64,000 bases of DNA from Amycolatopsis sp. MtRt-6 (GCF_017308975.1 NZ_JADWPD010000011.1:124001-188000); one strand, 5' to 3'; shown: positions 43,364 through 52,505, numbered from the stretch's first letter. The notes: a model not told the origin generated them from the letters alone. Program-made: numbers and translations.

Positions 43364-44193
43364 AGGAACTTCCGCAGCAGGGCGTTGACCTCGTCCGGCC
43401 GTTCCATCGACGGCAGGTGCCCGGTGCCGGCCAGCTCGACGAACTCGGCCCGGGGCAACGACTCCGCCAGGTGCGCCGACAGCTCCACCAGTCCCGGCGC
43501 GTCCGACGTCCCGATCACCACCAGGGCTGGCGTGGTGATCTCGGCGAGCCGGTGCCGGGTGTCCGGGATCCGCTCCGTCCACTGTGGAGCCGTCCAGTCG
43601 TGCCGGTACACCTGCTCGCACATCTCCCGGACCAGCGCGAGCATTTCACCCGGCAGCACGGAGACATCGCGCGCGGGGCCGGCGACCAGGTACCGGATGT
43701 TGGCCTCCGCCATGGCCCGGACGTCCGCCGGGTCGACGTCGCCGTCGCGGGCCTGGTAGCGGGCGAGCCGGTCGGCGGGGACGGCCGCGGCGGTCAGCCG
43801 GGCGATGTCCGCCTGCATGTGGTCCGGCCAGGTGTGCCCGGTGAGACCCGAGCCGAGCAGCACCAGCCGGGTGACCCGCTCCGGCGCGGCGAGGGCGGCG
43901 TCCAGCGCGCACGCCCCGCCCATCGAGGCCCCGACCAGCGCGGCCTGCTCGATCCCCCGGGCATCGAGCAGGGCCAGCAGGTCCTCGTAGTGGGCGTGTT
44001 CGCCGGTTTCGCCGCCGGTTTCCCCGAACCCGCGGCGGTCGTAGCGGATCACCCGGTGGGTGGCGGCGAGCTCGGTGAACTGCGCGTCCCACATCCGGCG
44101 GTCGCCCAGTGCGGCGTGCAGCAGCACGACCGCGGGCCCCTCTCCCGCTTCGTCGTAGCCGAACGCCGTCCCGCCCACCTCGATCGCCGCCAT
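43360..44193 (-). CDS. Alpha/beta hydrolase
   Basis: A 277-aa alpha/beta-hydrolase with the nucleophile elbow GASMGG (Ser90), an oxyanion-hole HAALG near residue 26, an acid in VVIGTSDAPG and the catalytic His in GTGHLPS. It resembles 3-oxoadipate enol-lactonase-type hydrolases; no pathway partner is adjacent. TAGCTT (complement of 44200-44205) lies six bases before the ATG, so the mRNA is probably leaderless. It is divergent from the crotonase gene. Confidence 0.86.
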   Translation of the reverse strand: MAAIEVGGTAFGYDEAGEGPAVVLLHAALGDRRMWDAQFTELAATHRVIRYDRRGFGETGGETGEHAHYEDLLALLDARGIEQAALVGASMGGACALDAALAAPERVTRLVLLGSGLTGHTWPDHMQADIARLTAAAVPADRLARYQARDGDVDPADVRAMAEANIRYLVAGPARDVSVLPGEMLALVREMCEQVYRHDWTAPQWTERIPDTRHRLAEITTPALVVIGTSDAPGLVELSAHLAESLPRAEFVELAGTGHLPSMERPDEVNALLRKFL

Positions 44194-44265
44194 GGTGCCA
44201 AGCTAGCCACACGACCGCGTCACACACCGCCGGTTTCGCTGAGGGCGAGAAGCTACTGTGCGGTC

Positions 44266-45045
44266 ATGACCGACGGATTCGAGCTGACCCGCGACGGCGA
44301 AGCGGCCCGCCTGACGCTGACCCGGCCGGAGAAGATGAACGCCATCACCTACGGCATGTGGGCGGCCATCCCGGACGTCGTCGCCGAGGTGGAGGCCGAT
44401 CCCGCGCTGAAGGCGCTGGTGATCGCCGGGGCCGGGAAGCACTTCTCCGCCGGCGCCGACATCAGCGAGTTCGGCGAGCTGCGGACCACCGCCGAAGGCG
44501 CGGCGAGCTACGACAAGGCCGTCGAGGGCGCGGTCGTCGCCCTCACCGCGATGCGCAAGCCGTCCGTCGCGATGATCCAGGGCAACTGCATCGGTGGCGG
44601 CTGCCAGATCTCGGTCGCCTGCGACTTCCGGTTCGCCGCCGAGGGCGCGCGGTTCGGCATCACCCCGGCGAAGCTCGGCATCGTCTACCACTTCGGGTCG
44701 ACGCGCCAGCTCGTCTCGCTCGTCGGCCCCGCGCACGCCAAGTACTTCCTGCTGTCCGGCGAGCTGATCACCGCCGCCCGCGCCCGCGAAATCGGCCTGC
44801 TCAACGACGTCTTCCCGGCCGGCGACCTCGAAGCCTCGACGCTGGCCTTCGTCGAGACGCTGTGCTCGCGCTCGCAGGCGTCGGTCCGCGGGATGAACCG
44901 GATCATCGAAAAGATCGTCGCCGGGCAGGAAACCCCGGACGCCGAGGTCGAGGAGATCCGCTCGGAAGCCCTGCACGGCGAGGACTACGCGGAGGGCGTC
45001 GCCGCGTTCCTCGAGCGGCGCCCGCCGCGGTTCACCTTCCGCTGA
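44266..45045 (+). CDS. Enoyl-CoA hydratase/isomerase family protein
   Basis: A 259-aa crotonase-fold protein with FSAGADISEFGEL and the oxyanion-hole segment GNCIGGGCQISVACDFRFA, then TPAKLGIVYHFG. The two catalytic glutamates of classic hydratases are not both obvious, so isomerase or another crotonase activity is possible. TACTGT (44254-44259) lies six bases before ATG 44266, suggesting a leaderless transcript. Confidence 0.87.
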   Translation: MTDGFELTRDGEAARLTLTRPEKMNAITYGMWAAIPDVVAEVEADPALKALVIAGAGKHFSAGADISEFGELRTTAEGAASYDKAVEGAVVALTAMRKPSVAMIQGNCIGGGCQISVACDFRFAAEGARFGITPAKLGIVYHFGSTRQLVSLVGPAHAKYFLLSGELITAARAREIGLLNDVFPAGDLEASTLAFVETLCSRSQASVRGMNRIIEKIVAGQETPDAEVEEIRSEALHGEDYAEGVAAFLERRPPRFTFR

Positions 45046-45609
45046 TCAGCCGTCCAGGTAGGCGTGGAAGTGCTCGGCGACGACGTCGGTGACGCCGGCC
45101 GGGTCGAGCTTGCCGTCGATTTCGATGACGCGGATGCCGAGGTCCCGTGCCGCCCGCACGGCGTGGGCGGCGAGCATCCGGTCACGCGTCAGCCGGGTGC
45201 GCTGCTCGGGGATCGCCGGCCCGTCCGGCCGGTGCCGGAGCTGGTGCTGGCGGAACAGCTCGGTCGGCACCAGCACCACCATCCGGCCGGGTGAGTCCAC
45301 GAGCGGGGCGACGAGCTCCGGCCGCAGCCCGCGGCCTTCGGCGAGGATCGGCCGGGGCGAGGTCAGCGCGCGCAGGTCGTCGAGGGCCCAGCGGAAGCGG
45401 TTCCCGAACTCGGCCATCATCGCGGTCAGCTGGTCGCCGGCCGGGAGGTCGTCCGGCAGCGGGGTGCCGGGCCGGGCCCGGTCGTCGTGGTGGTAGGTCG
45501 TCAGGCCGTGCCGCTCGGCGAGCAGCCGCGCGACGGTGGACTTCCCGGTCCACGGGGCGCCGCCGATCCACAGCGCCTTCTGCAGGGTGCCGAACGGATC
45601 CCAGGTCAT
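45046..45609 (-). CDS. P-loop kinase-like protein
   Basis: A 187-aa ATP-binding protein with a Walker A motif GGAPWTGKST (residues 17-26), then the HHDDRARPG segment, and a later RTRLTRDRML lid-like region. The size and layout resemble small-molecule kinases of the gluconate/adenylate kinase type. The substrate is not evident. It is convergent with the crotonase gene, sharing its 3' end within one base. Confidence 0.75.
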   Translation of the reverse strand: MTWDPFGTLQKALWIGGAPWTGKSTVARLLAERHGLTTYHHDDRARPGTPLPDDLPAGDQLTAMMAEFGNRFRWALDDLRALTSPRPILAEGRGLRPELVAPLVDSPGRMVVLVPTELFRQHQLRHRPDGPAIPEQRTRLTRDRMLAAHAVRAARDLGIRVIEIDGKLDPAGVTDVVAEHFHAYLDG

Positions 45610-45703
45610 GCGACGACTATTGCGGCCCGGCTGCCCGCTGGCCAGTGTTCCGGCGCCGGTTGATCCGTTCAGCGCAGAGTGACCCGGCGCGCACGCGGTG
45701 GGG

Positions 45704-46525
45704 TCACGGCTTGTCGCGCTCGCCGTCGATCACGAGCACGGTGGAGGAGTCCGCGAAGTCCGGCTCCGGACCGATCCGGAAGTGGAACCGCGAGCCGGGC
45801 CGGACCGCGGCGATCACCTGGGTTTCGGCTCGCTCCAGCACGATGATCGCGAGTTCGGTGGTGATCGGCTCCGGGCGGAACACGACGTCCGGACGCGGCT
45901 CGGGGACGACGATCGGCAGCGGCAGGGTGCCGCTGACCGAGCCGGAGCCGAAGTCCTCGTCCGCGGGCGTGGGCGGCTCGAACGGGGCCGGGGGGAGCAG
46001 CTGGGGGCGGCGCCGCCACCAGAGCCCGGCGAGCAGGCCGGTCAGCAGTCCGCCGGTGCCGCTGACGACCGACGCCAGCCCGACGCCGAGCCCGGACGTC
46101 TCCCCGGCGGGAGCGGGAGCGGGGGCCGTGGCCGGGGTGCCGGGCGGGGTCGCCGGCAGCGGCCCGAACTGCACGCCCGGCTCCGGGGCGGCGTCGTCGG
46201 GCAGCTGGAGCACCTGGCCGGGCTCGATCGCGGCGGGATCGGTGAACGGCGTGCCGTCCGGCCGCGGCCGGCCCTGGTTGAGCCGGAAGATCTCGGGGAA
46301 GCGGCGCCCGTCGCCGAGCGCGCGTTCGGCGATCTTGAACAGCGTGATGTCTTCGGGGTTGTCGGCGTGCGGCACGATGAAGTACTTGACCGGCGGCGGC
46401 TGTGGCGGATCGTCCTGCGCGAGCGCGGGACCGCCGGCGAGCACGGCGAAGAGGACGCCGGCACAGCCGGCCTGGCCGGCCCGTCCGAGGACGCGGCGGA
46501 CCACGGGAACCCGGTTTTCGACCAT
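45704..46525 (-). CDS. LysM-like membrane-anchored protein
   Basis: A 273-aa exported protein: signal-type helix (VLFAVLAGGPALAQ), then a LysM-like module (VPHADNPEDITLFKIAERAL to VLQLPDDAAP), a Pro/Ala linker, a membrane helix (about residues 153-172, SVVSGTGGLLTGLLAGLWW) and a C-terminal domain ending STVLVIDGERDKP. Many actinobacterial proteins of this plan are hypothetical; a cell-wall contact is likely from the LysM-like module. Confidence 0.72.
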   Translation of the reverse strand: MVENRVPVVRRVLGRAGQAGCAGVLFAVLAGGPALAQDDPPQPPPVKYFIVPHADNPEDITLFKIAERALGDGRRFPEIFRLNQGRPRPDGTPFTDPAAIEPGQVLQLPDDAAPEPGVQFGPLPATPPGTPATAPAPAPAGETSGLGVGLASVVSGTGGLLTGLLAGLWWRRRPQLLPPAPFEPPTPADEDFGSGSVSGTLPLPIVVPEPRPDVVFRPEPITTELAIIVLERAETQVIAAVRPGSRFHFRIGPEPDFADSSTVLVIDGERDKP

Positions 46526-46643
46526 CGTCGCACCTCTCCCCGGCGACCCTCGGCGGGCCTGGCGGTGTCACCCCTTACACGGGGCGGGTGCGGGCGCGGT
46601 TCAGATCTTGTCCCCGGCGGCACGGTTTTGCCGGCGCCGCAGA

Positions 46644-46698
46644 TGCCGCGAATGACTCATTCGGGACGTCGGAAGTCCCGAATGAGTCATTCGCGGCA
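46644..46698. repeat. Long inverted repeat built from CGAATGACTCATTCG units
   Basis: Two arms of 24 bp (46644-46667 with 46675-46698) pair perfectly around a 7-nt loop. Each arm itself contains the near-palindrome CGAATGA-C-TCATTCG. It lies in the 186-bp gap between the LysM gene start and the cyclophilin stop, so it could terminate the cyclophilin transcript or bind a dimeric protein. Confidence 0.75.
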
Positions 46699-46711
46699 AT
46701 GCCGAGCCGTG

Positions 46712-47587
46712 CTACGAAACGGTGACGCCGGTGAACTTCACCTGTTTGGTCGGCGCTCCGGTGCCGTCCTGCGGGTTCGGGTTCGCGATGCCCGCCTTGG
46801 CCACCGCGTCGAGCACCTTCAGGCCCTCGTCGCTGATGCTGCCGAACACCGAGTAGTCCGCGGGGAGGCCGTCGGCGTTGCCGTAGACCATGAAGAACTG
46901 GCTGCCACCGGAGTTCGGGGCCTGCGTCTTCGCCATGGCGAGGATGCCGCGGCCGTACTTGATCTCCGGGAACGCCTCGTCCGGCATCGTGTAGCCGGGA
47001 CCGCCCTGGCCGTCGGTGGTCGGGTCGCCGGTCGCCGCCGGGTCACCGCACTGCAGCATCTGCAGGCCCTCGGTGCCGAGCCGGTGGCACATGGTGTCGT
47101 TGTAGAAGTTCTGCTTGGCGAGGCTGACGAAGCTCTGCACCGCGCAGGGGGCGAGCGCGCGGTCGAGCGTCAGCGGGATGTCGCCCGCCGTGCTCTTGAG
47201 CGTGACGTTCACCGTGCCGGTCGACGGCACGTTCTTGCCGTCCGGCAGGTTCACCTTCTTCGGCGCCTTGCCCGTCGTGTCGGCCTTGAAGTCGCACGTC
47301 GTCGGGTTCGGCAACGGCGTCGCCCGCTTCGGCAGCGCGGTGCGCTGCGTCGGGATCTGGAGCTCGGTCGGCGGCGGGGCGGCCGAGGACGACGACGCCG
47401 CGGCGTCCGTGCCGTCGCCGCTGTTGGCGCTCACGATCCACACCACGACACCGGCGACGACGAGGACGGCCACGCCGACTACACCAGCCCCGATCATCCG
47501 GCGTCGCTTCTGCTGCTCCAATCGGCGCTCGAGCTGCCGCTCGAGTTTGCGCTTCGCAGCTTCGCGGCGCTGCTGGTTGGTCGCCAC
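46712..47587 (-). CDS. Membrane-anchored peptidyl-prolyl isomerase (cyclophilin)
   Basis: A 291-aa cyclophilin with a basic, coiled-coil-like N-terminus (RREAAKRKLERQLERRLEQQ), one membrane helix (about 31-53), an Ala/Ser/Pro linker and an external cyclophilin domain (FYNDTMCHRL, FPEIKYGRGILAMAKTQ, GGSQFFMVYG). It is expected to fold exported proteins. M. tuberculosis has PpiB in the same place next to relA and the glyoxalase II gene. The GTG start has GGAGG upstream. Confidence 0.9.
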   Translation of the reverse strand: MATNQQRREAAKRKLERQLERRLEQQKRRRMIGAGVVGVAVLVVAGVVVWIVSANSGDGTDAAASSSSAAPPPTELQIPTQRTALPKRATPLPNPTTCDFKADTTGKAPKKVNLPDGKNVPSTGTVNVTLKSTAGDIPLTLDRALAPCAVQSFVSLAKQNFYNDTMCHRLGTEGLQMLQCGDPAATGDPTTDGQGGPGYTMPDEAFPEIKYGRGILAMAKTQAPNSGGSQFFMVYGNADGLPADYSVFGSISDEGLKVLDAVAKAGIANPNPQDGTGAPTKQVKFTGVTVS

Positions 47588-47735
47588 CCCGTACCCTCCA
47601 GGTTTCCGCTCGTGTCACACGTCTGAGGTAGCGGCAGTGTATGGGCACAGCCTGTGAGGACCATGTACAGGGCCCGCTAGTCTCAACCCGATCGTGATCG
47701 GCGCCATCCGGCGCGGATGTCCGGGGAGGCGTTCG

Positions 47736-48302
47736 GTGCTCGTCGTCGGGTTCGGCAGCGGCCCGCTGCAGGCCAACTGCTACCTGCTGGCGGCGGCCGC
47801 CGGCGGGCCGTGCGTGGTCGTGGATCCGGGGCAGGAGGTGGCCGCGCCGCTGGCCGCCGCGCTCGCCGAGCACCGGCTGGTCCCGGCCGCTCTGCTGGCC
47901 ACCCACGGCCACCCCGACCACGTCGCCTCGGCGGCCGCGCTGTCGGCCGAACACGGCGTCCCGCTGCACCTGCACCCGGACGACGCTCCGCTGTACGACG
48001 GCGAGAGCGTCCCCCTCGCGCCGGGTTCGTTCGCGGGACTGGACGTCGACGTCCGGCACGTGCCCGGGCACACCCCGGGCTCGGTGGCGCTGGGCCTGGA
48101 GACGCCCGAGGGCGGGCGGCTCGCGCTGACCGGCGACACGCTGTTCGCCGGGTCGGTCGGCCGCGGGGACGTGGCAGAGGCGGTGCGGGACCTGCTGGCG
48201 GCGTTCCCGGACGACACGGTGGTGCTGCCGGGCCACGGCCCGGCGACGACGATCGGCCGGGAACGCGCGGGCAACCCGTTCCTCGCCGGGACAGGGGCGT
48301 GA
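47736..48302 (+). CDS. MBL-fold hydrolase (glyoxalase II-like)
   Basis: A 188-aa metallo-beta-lactamase-fold protein with the metal motif THGHPDH, later LTGDTLF and LPGHGPATT. Glyoxalase II-like hydrolases split thiol esters such as lactoylglutathione or mycothiol analogues; the substrate here is open. GTG 47736 follows GGGGAGG at 47723-47729 and gives the family start; the longer frame to 47694 is not needed. The stop overlaps the next start (GTGA). Confidence 0.88.
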   Translation: MLVVGFGSGPLQANCYLLAAAAGGPCVVVDPGQEVAAPLAAALAEHRLVPAALLATHGHPDHVASAAALSAEHGVPLHLHPDDAPLYDGESVPLAPGSFAGLDVDVRHVPGHTPGSVALGLETPEGGRLALTGDTLFAGSVGRGDVAEAVRDLLAAFPDDTVVLPGHGPATTIGRERAGNPFLAGTGA

Positions 48303-48934
48303 CGGTGGCCGAACGCATCGCGTTGTTCGAGGAGGACCCGCGCGGCCGCCGCCGCCGCGGGATCTCGGGCCTGATCGGCGTGGTGATCGTCGCGGCGGCG
48401 TTCGGCGGGATCGCCGGCCTGATCGGCGGCACGGTGACCGGCCTGGTCGTCGCGCTGGTGATCGCCCTGCCGCTGCTGTACGTGATGGCGGTCAGCATCC
48501 GGCGCCGCGTCTGGCTGGAGGGCTCGACGCTGCTCGTGCGCACGTGGGGGCTGCGCCGGGTCGACCTGGTGACCGCGACCCGCCTCGACCTCGTCGTCGG
48601 CGACGTCCGGGGCAGCCGCACGGTGAGCCTGCTGGTCAACGCGGGACAGCGGGGGAAGGTGGCGAAGGTCGACCTCGCCGTGTTCTCCGGGACCGGCGGG
48701 CGCGAGCTGGGCATCCTGCCGCTGCGGAAGCTCGCGAACGCGCTGATGAACAACACCGAGGCGAACGGCCTCGTGTTCGGCGAGCTGCTGGTCGCCGAGC
48801 TGAAGGCGGAGGCCCGCGGCGGCGGCGTGGCGGAGCGCCCGCTCTACCGGCTGGCGTCGGTGGCGCCGTCGGGCAAGTACGTGCAGCGCTTCACGATGGA
48901 AGCGGTCAGCCGGTTCGTGGCAACGCTGGACTGA
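48299..48934 (+). CDS. Membrane protein with a PH-like C-terminal domain
   Basis: A 211-aa protein of unknown function. Two helices (about residues 25-70) are followed by a beta-rich part (VWLEGSTLLVRTWGLRRVDLV) reminiscent of bacterial PH-like domains. GTG 48299 overlaps the stop of the MBL gene; GTG 48305 is an alternative. Its 3' end overlaps that of the convergent YibE/F gene by 29 bp. Confidence 0.68.
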   Translation: MTVAERIALFEEDPRGRRRRGISGLIGVVIVAAAFGGIAGLIGGTVTGLVVALVIALPLLYVMAVSIRRRVWLEGSTLLVRTWGLRRVDLVTATRLDLVVGDVRGSRTVSLLVNAGQRGKVAKVDLAVFSGTGGRELGILPLRKLANALMNNTEANGLVFGELLVAELKAEARGGGVAERPLYRLASVAPSGKYVQRFTMEAVSRFVATLD

Positions 48935-50591
48935 GTTTTTCCGTGCCGAGGTGTCCCGCGGGCTCGCGGGAGGCGATCAGCGCGGCCAGGACGGTGGTCA
49001 CCGGCACGGCGGCGACGATGCCGACGCTGCCGGCCAGCGTCCGGATGATCTCCTGCGCGATGTCCTCGCTGCCGAGCAGCGCGCCGAGCCCGACGCCGGA
49101 GATCGACGAGTACAGCAGCACCGGGAGCGCGGCCCCGGCGTAGGCCATCACGAGGGTGTTGACCGCCGAGCCGACGTGGTCGCGGCCGATCCGCAGCCCG
49201 GAGCTGTAGAGCTCGCGCCAGGTCAGGTCCGGGTTGGCGCGCCGGAGCTCCCAGACGGCGCTGGTCTGGGTGACGGTGACGTCGTCGAGCACGCCGAGGG
49301 CGCCGATCACGACGCCGGCGAGCAGCAGCCCGCGCGCGTCGATGCCGTGGCCGAGCGAGCCGATCAGCGTCGAGGTGCTGTCGTCGAGCCCGGTCAGCGA
49401 GGCGGCGGCGGAGAAGATCGCGGACAGGACGCCGATGAGGGCGAGGCTGACGAGCGTCCCGAGCACGGCGGCGGAGGTCCGCGCGGAGAGCCCGTGGGTC
49501 AGGTAGAGGGCGATGAACATGATCGCGCCCGCCCCGGCGATGGCCACGAGCAGGGGATTTTCCCCGGCGAGGATGGCCGGGAGGATGAACAGCGCGATGA
49601 CGACGAAGGAGAGCCCGAGCGCGACGAGCGCGGCAATGCCCTGCCACCGGCCGAGCACCAGGACGGCGACGGCGAAGAGCGCGGCGAGCACGAGCAGCGG
49701 GGTGCCGCGCTGGAAGTCGACGAGCTGGAAGCTGGCGGGATCGTCCGGGTTGCCGTTGTTGTAGGCGAGCACGACGGCGTCCCCGGCGGCGAAGCGCGGG
49801 GTGCTGGGCTCGATGGGGACGGTGAGACGCAGCGGCTTCCCGGTGGCCGGGCCGTCGGTCATGGTGAGGTCGACGGTCAGGCAGGGTTTCGCGTTCGGGT
49901 CCGTCTGGTCGCCGACCTGGACCTGGCCCTGGGCGAGGCAGGGGCCGGTGCTGGTGGCGCGGATGTCGGCGTGCACGGGCGTGCCCTGCGGGACGACGCT
50001 GGTGGGGGAGGGTTTGCCCCAGGGATAGAGGACGATCATGCCGACGACGGTGGCGAGGGCCAGCGGGGCGAGCAGCCAGATCAGGAGCAGCCGGACACGG
50101 CGCGACGCCGGGGCGGCGGGGCCGTGGCCATGGCCGTGACCGTGTCCGTGTCCGTGACCGACGTGGGCTTCCGGGGTCTTGCGCCGGGGGCGGGCGCCGG
50201 TTTCGGCAGCTTGTTGTGGGCCGGTGTCGCCCCGGCGGGTGCGGCGGTCGCTCCCGGTGGCTTGCTGCGGCCCGGTGTCCCCGCGGCGGCGGGGTGTCTC
50301 CGCGCGGCCGTTCTCGCCCGGGACCCGCGGCGACCCGGAGCGGGCGGCGCGCTGCGGTCCGGTGTCGCCCCGCTTGTCCGCGGCCGGGACCCGTTGTGCA
50401 CCGGTCCCGGTCCGGCGGTGGGCGGGATCGGCCGCCCGGCGGGTGCCTTCGGGCGGCGTGCGGCGGGCGGGCTTCCGGGGCGCTCCCGGCGTTCCGGACG
50501 CGCCGCCGGCCGGGGAAGGGGACACCTCGTCCGTGATCCGGCGAATCGGGCCGGTTGCGTCGTCGTCCAGGTCGGGGCGGTCCACCCGCAC
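48906..50591 (-). CDS. YibE/F-family membrane protein with a His-Gly tract
   Basis: A 561-aa protein with about seven C-terminal helices of the YibE/F family (GVVIGALGVLDDVTVTQTSA, GRDHVGSAVNTLVMAYAGA). Its N-terminal 160 residues are disordered, with three RGDTGPQ repeats and a run of alternating His and Gly (VGHGHGHGHGHGHG) just before the first helix. Such His tracts can bind Zn, Ni or Co; transport function is inference. The GTG start at 50591 reads VRVDRPDLDDD. Confidence 0.8.
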   Translation of the reverse strand: MRVDRPDLDDDATGPIRRITDEVSPSPAGGASGTPGAPRKPARRTPPEGTRRAADPAHRRTGTGAQRVPAADKRGDTGPQRAARSGSPRVPGENGRAETPRRRGDTGPQQATGSDRRTRRGDTGPQQAAETGARPRRKTPEAHVGHGHGHGHGHGHGPAAPASRRVRLLLIWLLAPLALATVVGMIVLYPWGKPSPTSVVPQGTPVHADIRATSTGPCLAQGQVQVGDQTDPNAKPCLTVDLTMTDGPATGKPLRLTVPIEPSTPRFAAGDAVVLAYNNGNPDDPASFQLVDFQRGTPLLVLAALFAVAVLVLGRWQGIAALVALGLSFVVIALFILPAILAGENPLLVAIAGAGAIMFIALYLTHGLSARTSAAVLGTLVSLALIGVLSAIFSAAASLTGLDDSTSTLIGSLGHGIDARGLLLAGVVIGALGVLDDVTVTQTSAVWELRRANPDLTWRELYSSGLRIGRDHVGSAVNTLVMAYAGAALPVLLYSSISGVGLGALLGSEDIAQEIIRTLAGSVGIVAAVPVTTVLAALIASREPAGHLGTEKLSPALPRTG

Positions 50592-50660
50592 ATCCTGACA
50601 GCGGGATCCCGCACCCCGCGCGAGGGGCCGCCGACGGCCCGGTTCGTCCCGGTACGCCGA

Positions 50661-50723
50661 TCTGGCGTGATCAGAACCGCATCTCGCGTGATTGAGCGGG
50701 TATCTCGCGTGCTTGGCGGGGCA
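50661..50723. repeat. Array of three 21-nt CGCGTGATC repeats
   Basis: Three units start at 50661, 50682 and 50703, each 21 nt, with core TCTCGCGTGATTG in the middle copy. A degenerate fourth unit runs into the stop codon of the regulator gene at 50724. The core matches the arrays at 11341 and 28168. Confidence 0.7.
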
Positions 50724-51701
50724 TCAGCCGTGGGCTTGGCGGACGTGGACTCGCCGGTAGGCCGACGGGGGCGTGTCGAAGTGGTCGAGGAAGGCCTGGC
50801 GCAACGTCTCCGTCGAGCCGAAGCCGCAGCGGCGGGCGATCGTGGCCAGCGGGAGGTCCGTGCCCGACAACAACCGCGCCGCGTGCTCCGTGCGGATCGT
50901 GCGGACGTAGCGGCCCGGGGTCGTGCCGAGGTGCGCGTCGAACAGGCGGGTCAGCTGGCGGGTGCTGATCCCCGCGCGGGCCGCCAGCGCCGGCGTGCCG
51001 AGGTCGGCGTCGAGGTGCTCGGTGATGTACGCCGTGAGGTCGCGGACCTCGCGGTGCTCCGGTGGCGGTCCGGCCAGGAACAAGCTCACCTGGGCCTGGT
51101 TCCCGGGCCGCTGCAGGTACGTGACGAGCATCCGGGCCGCCTCGCGGGCCAGCGACGGGCCGTGGTCGGCCTCCACCAGCGACAGCGTCAGGTCCAGTCC
51201 GCTCGTCACGCCCGCCGCCGTGTAGACGTTGCCGTGGCGGACGTACAGCGGCACCGGGTCCACCGTCACCGCCGGGTACTCCCGGGCCAGCCGGTCCGCG
51301 TAGCGCCAGTGGGTCGTCGCGCGGCGGCCGTTGAGCAACCCCGCCGCCGCGAGCACCTCCGCGCCCGTGCACACCGACGCCACCCGGCGGCTGGTGCGGG
51401 CGAGCCGCCGCACGTGGGCCAGGACGCGCTCGTCGGCCGCCGCGGCCGTGCTGCCCCAGCCACCCGACACGACCAGTGTGTCCAGGTCGCCGGCGACCTG
51501 GTCGAGGCGCAGGTGCGGCTGCAGCGTCAGCCCGGAGCAGGTGCGGATGCCGTGGCCGTCGACCGAGGCCAGCTGCAGCTCGTACGGCGGTCGCGCGCCG
51601 AGCCGGTTCGCCGCGTCGAACACGTCGGCGGGGCAGGCGATGTCCAGCAGCTCGGCGTCGGCGTAACCGACGATCACGACCCGTCTGGGTGACCCTGCCA
51701 T
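50724..51701 (-). CDS. GlxA-type AraC regulator with DJ-1/PfpI domain
   Basis: A 325-aa regulator: DJ-1/PfpI-like N-terminal domain with SVCTGAEVLAAAGLLNG (nucleophile-elbow Cys) and a C-terminal AraC helix-turn-helix (LAARAGISTRQLTRLFDAHL and LATIARRCGFGSTETLRQAF). TAGCGT (complement of 51708-51713) lies six bases before the ATG, so the mRNA is probably leaderless. It is divergent from a DJ-1 protein gene, its probable target. Confidence 0.9.
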   Translation of the reverse strand: MAGSPRRVVIVGYADAELLDIACPADVFDAANRLGARPPYELQLASVDGHGIRTCSGLTLQPHLRLDQVAGDLDTLVVSGGWGSTAAAADERVLAHVRRLARTSRRVASVCTGAEVLAAAGLLNGRRATTHWRYADRLAREYPAVTVDPVPLYVRHGNVYTAAGVTSGLDLTLSLVEADHGPSLAREAARMLVTYLQRPGNQAQVSLFLAGPPPEHREVRDLTAYITEHLDADLGTPALAARAGISTRQLTRLFDAHLGTTPGRYVRTIRTEHAARLLSGTDLPLATIARRCGFGSTETLRQAFLDHFDTPPSAYRRVHVRQAHG

Positions 51702-51800
51702 GGTCGAACGCTAGCAGTCCCGCCCGGCACTCGGACGTGGTTCGCAGGAATTCGGACATTCGTGCCACCCCCGGCCGCCGGCCCCGCCACGGTGGACCGC

Positions 51801-52505
51801 ATGACCGATGAGCAGAAGACCATCGCCTTCGTCGTCTACCCCGGCCTGACGCCGCTCGACCTCGTGGGTCCGCTGCAGGTGCTGAGCGCGCTCGGGCAGC
51901 TGGACCCGCGCTTCCGGACCGTCGTCGTCGGCGCCACGAAGGACACCGTCGGCACCGACACGCCGTTGCGGATCGCCCCGAGCCACACCTTCGACGAGGT
52001 GCCGGCGCCCTTCGCGGTACTGGTGCCCGGCGGCACCGTCCCGACGCTGCACGCGATGGCGGACGAGCGCCTCCTCGCCTGGCTGCGCACCGCGGCCGGC
52101 TCCGCGGAGCTGGTGACGTCGGTGTGCACCGGCTCGCTCGTCCTCGGCGCGGCCGGGCTCCTGGCCGGCAGGCAGGCGACCACGCACTGGATGTTCCGCG
52201 ACCTGCTGACCGCCCTCGGCGCGACCCCGGTCGCCCGGCGGTGGGTCGAGGACGGCCCGGTGATCACCGCGGCGGGCGTCTCGGCCGGCATCGACCTGGC
52301 CCTGCACCTGGCGGAGCGGCTGGCCGGGCGCCAGGTCGCGACGAACATCCAGTTCGCCATCGAGTACGACCCCGAGCCGCCGCAGGGGGCGCTGGACTGG
52401 GCGAACCAGCCGTACGGCGACCTGAAGCCGCTGCGGGAGCACACGCTGCGCGAAGGGCTGAAGGAGCATCCGGAGCTGATGGAGAAGCTCCTCGCGCACG
52501 CCTGA
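51801..52505 (+). CDS. DJ-1/PfpI-family protein (isonitrile hydratase-like)
   Basis: A 234-aa protein with the DJ-1 fold: YPGLTPLDLVGPLQVL near the start, the Cys nucleophile in SVCTGSLVLGAAGLL, and THWMFRDLLTALGA. The length and motifs resemble Pseudomonas isonitrile hydratase (InhA), but the activity cannot be assigned from sequence alone. ATG 51801 is the first good start; it is divergent from the GlxA-type regulator with 99 bp between starts. Confidence 0.83.
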   Translation: MTDEQKTIAFVVYPGLTPLDLVGPLQVLSALGQLDPRFRTVVVGATKDTVGTDTPLRIAPSHTFDEVPAPFAVLVPGGTVPTLHAMADERLLAWLRTAAGSAELVTSVCTGSLVLGAAGLLAGRQATTHWMFRDLLTALGATPVARRWVEDGPVITAAGVSAGIDLALHLAERLAGRQVATNIQFAIEYDPEPPQGALDWANQPYGDLKPLREHTLREGLKEHPELMEKLLAHA

